Positions 58,501 through 64,000 of a DNA stretch of 64,000 nt are shown piece after piece. Numbering within the stretch: the first letter of the stretch is position 1; each line of letters opens with the position of its first letter. This stretch comes from Lotus japonicus. Taxonomy: Eukaryota > Streptophyta > Magnoliopsida > Fabales > Fabaceae. The stretch lies in NCBI RefSeq assembly GCF_012489685.1, contig NC_080043.1:43167127-43231126 (forward strand). Direction: 5' to 3'. Both the position numbers and the translations under genes were made by a program. Under the pieces are notes generated by a model. It was not told the DNA's origin. It saw only the letters and a list, made by a program, of their open reading frames with translations, and searched no databases.

Positions 58501-59137
58501 TTTGGAGTTGACCCTCGCGTCTTCTGTGTGTGTTTGGGCGGACTACGCCATTGTCAGTTGAGTATGGCGGACCGGTTCACGATGGTTCACCCTTCAGGGG
58601 AAACTAGGTTGAGGAAGCTTGATCAGGAGGACTACGGTTCAGGGGTGGTCGACCCTGCTGGCCACCGAGCGACTTACTCGAGATGGGACTAGTGTAGGAG
58701 TAGTGTCGATGCTCTGACCGTCATGCTTCAGTTTTGGGGACAGGGTAGTTTCCTACCGGTAGCTTTTTGTGTGGTTTCCTATGGAGATCACAGAGAGCTG
58801 GTTGGATCTAGGGGGTCTTCTCTTAGGCCGCTGGGCCAACTTGTTCTCAGATTTTGAGGTTTAGTGTTGCGGACACAATATTTTTACCTTGGTTTGTACT
58901 TTTGCCTACGGGCGTTACTCTCTTTTACTTTCCGTCACTGGAGGTTTACTCGTGACGTGGTTTACAACTTACAGTGGGGGCTGTAATCATATTGTATATT
59001 AGTTCTGTTATCTTCGTTTTAGAGTTTCATCTCTTTCTGTCTTTACTTACATTATCGAAAAAAAAATAATTCACGTTTTTCCGCTTAAGTTATTTCTTTG
59101 GTTACTAAAGTGACGCCACCGAAATCGGGGTGTTACA
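55567..59137 (+). repeat. Chromovirus A 3' LTR
   Basis: 3571 bp, near-identical to the 5' LTR; differences seen at 55986, 56225, 56492 and 58613. TATA box at 56241-56248. Followed by CGGAC. Confidence 0.92.
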
Positions 59138-59328
59138 CGGACTACATGGATCGTGATTCGGTTAAGTGAAGCTCGTTTCTCTGTGCGATTTCTCTCAAGT
59201 TTTTCTTGATGGATCGTGATTTGGTTCCCGCGCGATTCGCAATTTGATTTTGAGAAGTTCAAGTTTATGTGAAAATTGGTGCGATTCAGAGGCTTGTGGT
59301 TGAATTCTCGGTTCGTCAACAGAGCCTG

Positions 59329-60075
59329 ATGGAGCCATCTCGCCGACGACGTGGCATGGAACCAGAGCGAAGTTACATTTCTTCCCCGTGCACCGCGAGG
59401 TTTGATAGACATCGTCATGCAGAAGCACGTCGAGCGTTAAGTGGCGACTTGAAGATGCAAAATGAGTGTTTACAGGAGCAGTTGAGGTACTATCACCTCC
59501 GGCAGTGGAATCAAGAGGAGGAGGAAGCTGCGGCTACGGCCGGAACCAAGCCTTTCTCGGCGGCAGTACGAGAGGTGACTGTACCGGACGGCATGACGAA
59601 CCTCGTGTCGGAGGCGTACGACGGACAAACCAGTCCAAAGGATCATCTGTCTCGTTTTGATGCGAAGATGGCGAAGTACGCGATTTCCGATGCTGTGAAA
59701 TGTAGGATGCTTCCATCAACGTTTCGAGGCGCGGCAAAGGAATGGTTCACGAATCTGCCTCCAGGATCCATAGCTAAATTCCGCGATTTCTCATCAAAAT
59801 TCCTGGACCATTTCTCTGCGAGGACGATCGAGGATCTGTTTGATATTCGGCAGGAGGAACGTGAAACCTTGAAGCAATATGTGACACGATACAATGCCAT
59901 ATCCGCGAAGTTCGAGGAATTGCAGCCACGCGTATGCGTGTGCGCTTTCAAAGGCGGTCTGTCCCGGGGAGAGTTTTATTGCGAGCTGAGTAGGGAGCTG
60001 GCATGCTCAATGGTGGGAGTCCACGCCCGAGCGTAGGACTACATCTTAAAAGAGGAAATTGAAGCTGGTCGCGAG
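59329..60075 (+). pseudogene. Tat-2 gag, stopped and split by insertion
   Basis: ATG at 59329 (MEPSRRRRGMEPERSYISSP). A retrotransposon gag domain spans about residues 80-215: TNLVSEAYDGQTSPKDHLSR, MLPSTFRGAAKEWFTNLPPG, FLDHFSARTIEDLFDIRQ and ETLKQYVTRYNAISAKFEEL. The usual role is assembly of particles around the RNA. A TAG at 60034-60036 interrupts the frame, which continues DYILKEEIEAGRE until chromovirus B begins at 60076. This is the domain that Tat-1 has lost. Confidence 0.85.
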
Positions 60076-62231
60076 TGTAAGACCTGGATTTTCAGAACAA
60101 GTTAAGTTTCCGACTCACACGTAGAATCAGTGTAAGCGTGACAGGAGTTTGACATTTGAGAAAGATTAATGAAGAAGAAAGTTCAGGAATTGCTTGAGGA
60201 ATGTTGCGTAGTTGTTTTCGGAGTTAGTGCGAGTCGTCTGCACACCTGCCTTATGGCGAGCGTGTCCAGAATAGGCTATTTCGCTCTTAAAGCAACGTTT
60301 TGAGTGAGATTTCGAACTCTTGGAAAATTTAAAGTTTCTCTTTATTTTTCCATCGACCAGCGTTTCATTTCGGAACTCTGGACTGTACGCACGATAGGTT
60401 TAACTTTTCGGATGTCCGCCGACGCTAATTTCTTTGCTTCGAAACCTTAGTTTTGAGCGAAGGATGAAGACTTTTTCTATTCGGGACATCTAACGAAGAT
60501 TCCGTCCGCGTTGCCAGACTTGTTTCGACATTTCCAATCTTTTTTCTGTTGGAAGTTTTGTCGTCTGAGCATCACAGCAAAAAGTAGTTTTTTCGGGATA
60601 GACTAACTTACACCGCTTTTGGCGTTTTGGATATCGTTTTTCCCAAATCCTAGATATTTGTTTTGAGTTCTGGAATTATGACGCCAGAATCTCTCTTAGA
60701 ATTTCTCGGTGATCGTGCTGCAAAAATCGGAATCGCGAAATTTTCATTTTCCCGCGATTTCGCCTGCCTATAAATAGCTCAAAAAGCAAAAATTCCTTCA
60801 TTTTCTTCCTTTTGTGGCTGAATTTCGTGGAGAGCAAGGGGGGAGGAGATTTTCGCGAAAACTTGACCAATCTTCGTGCAGTTCGTCCCTACTTCTAGGT
60901 ATCGAGGTAACTATCATGAATCCTGCCTCTGATTTCTGTTTCTGCTGAGTTTCTGAAGTCGTTTCTGTGCTCTAAGTTTTGAGCTTTTTCTAAAATTGTC
61001 CGATTTCTCTGATTTCTCGCTTGGGTTATGTTCCTTATGTTCCCCTGAGTCTAAAACCTCTGTCAGTAAACTCTGATTGCGATTCAGTTGTCCAGGATCT
61101 AAAAAATTGACTCAAAACTCTTTTTGTCTCACATTTCGAAACTTTATTGTCGAAAAGACTTAATCTGACTTCGTGCCTTTAGGATTTGTTGTCACGGATG
61201 TCATGAGGATCGTTGCTGTCAAATTTGTTTTCAAAACTGATAACTTTGAAGTTTTGAGCCTTTATTTTGGACCAAAATGCCCCTGGATAGTCATATTTCG
61301 ACCCGATTGTCCGAAAATTGTTCCGACAGTTTCTTTGCCTTAGTTTTATCCTAAAACTACCTTGTGAATTGATTTGATCAAAGAAAAAGAGCCGAAGCCC
61401 TTTTTCCTTTGAGGCCGTGGACTATTTCCTTTAGGGGGGAGTTTTTCGGTTTCGAAAACTTGTCTTTTCGTACCTGATTGTCCTATTCTGAAGCTTTAAT
61501 GCTTTGTCTATCGTTTATGTATTGTTTTGCGATCGAACTAATCGATTTTGTTTGGATTATGCTTTGTTTTTCTCCGAGGTTCAGTTGAGGGAACTTTGGA
61601 AGACTCAGAGCAATTGTTTGAGGAGAACTTTGTTTGCGAAGCTGGAACAGCTCGAGGTTAGGGCAACTTACATATTAGCTATGATTGCATGATAGGCGTC
61701 GATAAATTCGACTTATTCTTTATCTGATGTTGTTTATGATGATGAGTTGATGTTATGATGCTTTTCCATAACTTGTGATATTGTGATATTGTTGGATTGT
61801 GCGTTTTGACGCGATTTCGGAGTGGAGATTCATTGATCTGGTGATCTTTGATATTTCGGGTTGGATGAGCAACCCTAGGCAAGTCCAAATGAGGGGTTTG
61901 AGACCTAGCCTGGTTGGTATTTGTTGGTTTACTTAGACTTTCCCCGGGAAACTTCTTTTGGGTGGTTGGTTTTCGGAAAACGTAGAAGGATTAGAATTTC
62001 GAAAACTAAAGACTTGGGAAACCTAGATTTTGAGAAATAAACTCATAACCTGACTAATCTGAATTGAAATCATTTTTATTAACGTTTAAGTATAGGAAAA
62101 CTGAAGGGGAAAATATTTACGAAAGACGGGGAAAAGTCGACCTTTGTTGTGAGTTATTGGAATTGGGGAAAGCCACTAAGGTGAGCTATGGTGATGATTG
62201 AAAGTCACCGAGTACTTTACGTACTCTTGTT

Positions 62232-62440
62232 GATGGGGTTGTGTTGTATTGACCGACACTAATCCCTTGGGTTCTCTTGTTGTTGGAGCGGTGTTGTATT
62301 GACCGACACTTAGCGCTCTTGTTGTTTGGGCTGTGTTGTATTGACCGACACTAGACCCTTGTGTATTCTTGTTGGTGGAGCTGTGTTGTATTGACCGACA
62401 CTTACTCCGAGTTGTGTTGTATTGACCGACACTAACTCAT
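62232..62440 (+). repeat. Hairpin array 1 in LTR B (five units)
   Basis: The 20-bp core GTGTTGTATTGACCGACACT occurs at 62241, 62291, 62333, 62383 and 62414. GTGT and ACAC in each core can pair. The bases outside differ between units yet remain complementary: GGGGTT/AATCCC, GAGCG/CGCTC, GGGCT/AG-CCC, GGAG/CTCC and GAGTT/AACTC. Confidence 0.85.
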
Positions 62441-62524
62441 GGGTTTGTTGAGATTGGGTTGTGAGCTAAACACTTTCGTGGTAAGGGCGATTCGTTGTTT
62501 GGCTAACCACGTTGCATTCAATCG

Positions 62525-62768
62525 GGTGAATAACGGGAATGGTTCACCTGTGCATATCATGGTGAATAACGGGAATGGTTCACCTTGCATAAATGATGAA
62601 TAACGGGAATGGTTCATCATATGGTGAATAACGGGAATGGTTCACCAAGGATGAATAACGGGAATGGTTCATCCAGGATGGATTTCATCCAGGATGGATA
62701 ACGGGAATGGTCCATCCATAGTGAAGAACGGGAATGCTTCACTTGTGGCGAACGGGAACGCGTCACAA
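62525..62768 (+). repeat. Hairpin array 2 in LTR B (eight full units)
   Basis: The core AACGGGAA is constant and usually lies in TAACGGGAATGG. It is flanked by arms that pair: GGTGAA/TTCACC (62525, 62561, 62623), ATGATGAA/TTCATCAT (62593), GGATGAA/TTCATCC (62649), GGATGGA/TCCATCC (62692), AGTGAAG/CTTCACT (62720) and TTGTG with GCG/CGC and CACAA (62743). One coreless unit lies at 62677-62690. Confidence 0.88.
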
Positions 62769-63707
62769 ATCCGGATTCATATTGTGCATTTCACGCATAC
62801 ATTCATGCTGACTGAGACTGTGTGCTGTTTGTTTATTGAAGCAATGTTAGAGCCATAACATGCTAGGATTATTTATATGCTTATATAACAACTTATATAT
62901 ATACCCTGTCACATGTTGAGTGTATATGTACTTATTGCTGTGAGTTGACCCTAGCGCCTTGGCTTTGTTTGTATGTTTGTGTTTGGGCGGTCGGCCTGCT
63001 GCCAGATGTCGATGGCCGACTGGTTCTCGGTGGTCTCTCCCTCGGGGGGGGGATCAGATATGAGCTGCAGGATCGGGATGCCCCACCGCTTGGGTGATCG
63101 ATGTTGCTGGTCACCGGGCGACGTATCGGGGAAGGGTCATGGAGGACCGGACTGACGAGCGTGGACGTCTGACGAAAGGAGTTCTATGGCGCATGGAGTT
63201 GAGCTTCAACTTGCCGACTTCAGATCGTTGTGGGTTTGGCACTGGGAGGTTAGGTTTGGGCAGGCGTCATGTTTTGTGTAGAGCTCTGATTCGTTTTGCT
63301 TTTGGGATCGGGTAGGTTTCCGACGCATGACTTTTCGTGTGGTTCTCTTACTGAGGGATCACAGTGAGTCAGTTGGACCATAGGGGTCTTTGCTTAGGCC
63401 ATATTGAGGCCGACTTTCTCCTAGTGGTTTGTAATTATAATTTTCTCACTTACACTTCTGGGTCTGTATATATTTGCCTACGGGCACACTGCTTTGGAGT
63501 CACTGCGAGTGCGCGTGACATGGAGTGCAGCTGAGGCTGTACATGTATATATGTTGTATATCGGTTAGTTAGTTGTTGGGGTTTGTCTTTACTTTCTTAT
63601 CACTTTGATTTAAAGGAAAGAAAACAAAAAAAAAAAATTACCTGTTTTCCGCGTAAAGTTTATTTTTGGTTACTAAAGTGACACCTGGAATTCGGGGTGT
63701 TACATTG

Positions 63708-63719
63708 TGGTATCAGAGC
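63708..63719 (+). promoter_or_regulatory. Chromovirus B primer binding site (tRNA-Met)
   Basis: TGGTATCAGAGC three bases after the LTR end; the leader to about 63805 closely matches element A. Confidence 0.9.
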
Positions 63720-63913
63720 TTAGTCGAGTCTTTTGGGAGCCTTTGGGGAATAGGTCTTCTGTGCTAGGTTGTGTGACTCTGCAAAGAGTGAAAATTGATT
63801 GTCTGCAGAGCGATTTTCGCTCTAATTGTTTGCGTTACTACTTAATCGGATTGAGTGGTTTGTCTAGTGCTACCGTATGGCTAGTACTAATCGGACGTTT
63901 GATGAGATATAGG

Positions 63914-64000
63914 ATGGTGGACCTTAACCGGATGGCGGGGGCAATAGCTACACTGATTGAGGCAATGATGAACCAGGCTGCGGAAGACGCTTATATGCGC
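63914..64000 (+). CDS. Chromovirus B gag, N-terminal end only
   Basis: ATG at 63914 gives MVDLNRMAGAIATLIEAMMN and on to the window edge (29 codons). It aligns residue by residue with the element A gag start, differing at about seven positions. The frame is open as far as seen; the rest lies outside the window. Confidence 0.7.
   Translation, partial: MVDLNRMAGAIATLIEAMMNQAAEDAYMR

Larger units (their letters stand above)
47701..59137 (+). mobile_element. Chromovirus-type Gypsy element A, very young, coding-defective
   Basis: 11,437 bp inserted in the Tat-2 leader, with target duplication CGGAC (47696-47700 and 59138-59142); removing it restores a leader matching Tat-1. Both LTRs are 3571 bp and differ at about four places by eye, near 0.1 percent. 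The interior is only 4.3 kb: gag without its main domain, zinc knuckles, unrecognisable sequence where RT should be, an RNase H tail and integrase. Confidence 0.92.
60076..63704 (+). repeat. Chromovirus B 5' LTR
   Basis: 3629 bp, TGTAAGACCTGG to GGGGTGTTACA. TATA box at 60769-60776, at nearly the same offset as in LTR A. It contains the two hairpin arrays at 62232-62440 and 62525-62768. Confidence 0.85.
60076..64000 (+). mobile_element. Chromovirus-type Gypsy element B, runs off the window
   Basis: Inserted into the Tat-2 gag. Visible: 5' LTR, primer site and the start of gag. Related to element A by shared TATA region, leader and gag start, but most of the LTR has diverged. The 3' end and target duplication are beyond the window. 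Confidence 0.85.

Noticed and set aside
62525..62768. CRISPR-like pattern of regular repeats and variable parts
   Set aside because: The genome is a plant's; the variable parts are the complementary arms, not unrelated spacers, and there are no cas genes. Described as a hairpin array instead.

Overview
The window is repeat-dense nuclear DNA from a flowering plant. Spliced host genes (RING-H2; F-box/FBD), Ty3/Gypsy elements primed by tRNA-Met or with a Tat-type primer site, a Sirevirus-type Ty1/Copia element, a 5S-derived Cassandra-type TRIM, a Helitron and plant MITE families all point there. A papilionoid legume is my best guess from the style of the Sirevirus and chromovirus copies, but this is inference. 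The assembly is draft quality: 100 N at 35373-35472 hide most of one nested element.

Layout. 1-2489: a three-exon RING-H2 E3 ligase gene on the minus strand, apparently inactivated. 3066-4739: a short non-autonomous Helitron containing an internal tandem duplication. 5183-6808 and 40209-41802: two related F-box/LRR/FBD genes on the minus strand, both with stops or frameshifts; they look like an old tandem pair pushed apart by about 34 kb of inserted transposons. 8020-18467: nested repeats, namely an LTR-internal-LTR-internal array of a gag-only Gypsy element next to a CACTA remnant that carries exon-like pieces of a DnaJ-type zinc-finger gene and a calreticulin gene. 18470-21340: small elements (MULE-type MITE with 9-bp target duplication, two Stowaway MITEs, a SINE). 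21346-37330: an old Tat-type Gypsy element (LTRs of 317 bp, target duplication GTCAC) with decayed pol and an antisense ORF, the latter split by a Sirevirus-type Copia element and the gap. 43546-45004: a second long-TIR element. 46034-46580: a Cassandra-type TRIM. 47338-64000: a second Tat element, split at 47701 by a very young chromovirus (LTRs of 3571 bp, target duplication CGGAC) and again at 60076 by a related chromovirus running off the window.

There is no intact host gene or host pathway here; the story is layered insertion and decay. Counting LTR differences by eye gives an order: Tat-1 oldest (about 12 in 317), the gag-only array young (about 8 in 2463), chromovirus A youngest (about 4 in 3571). 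Several young copies already carry dead coding regions, so they must have been copied using proteins from other elements.

The most unusual signals are structural. In the transcribed part of the chromovirus B LTR there are two arrays of short hairpins whose cores are constant while their stem arms change together on both sides (62232-62440 and 62525-62768). At the same relative position the related but diverged chromovirus A LTR carries a different hairpin-rich tandem repeat. A second notable item is a compact plus-strand unit (TATA box, 130-codon coiled-coil ORF, AATAAA) lying antisense between the envelope-like ORF and 3' LTR of the Sirevirus (30198-30700).
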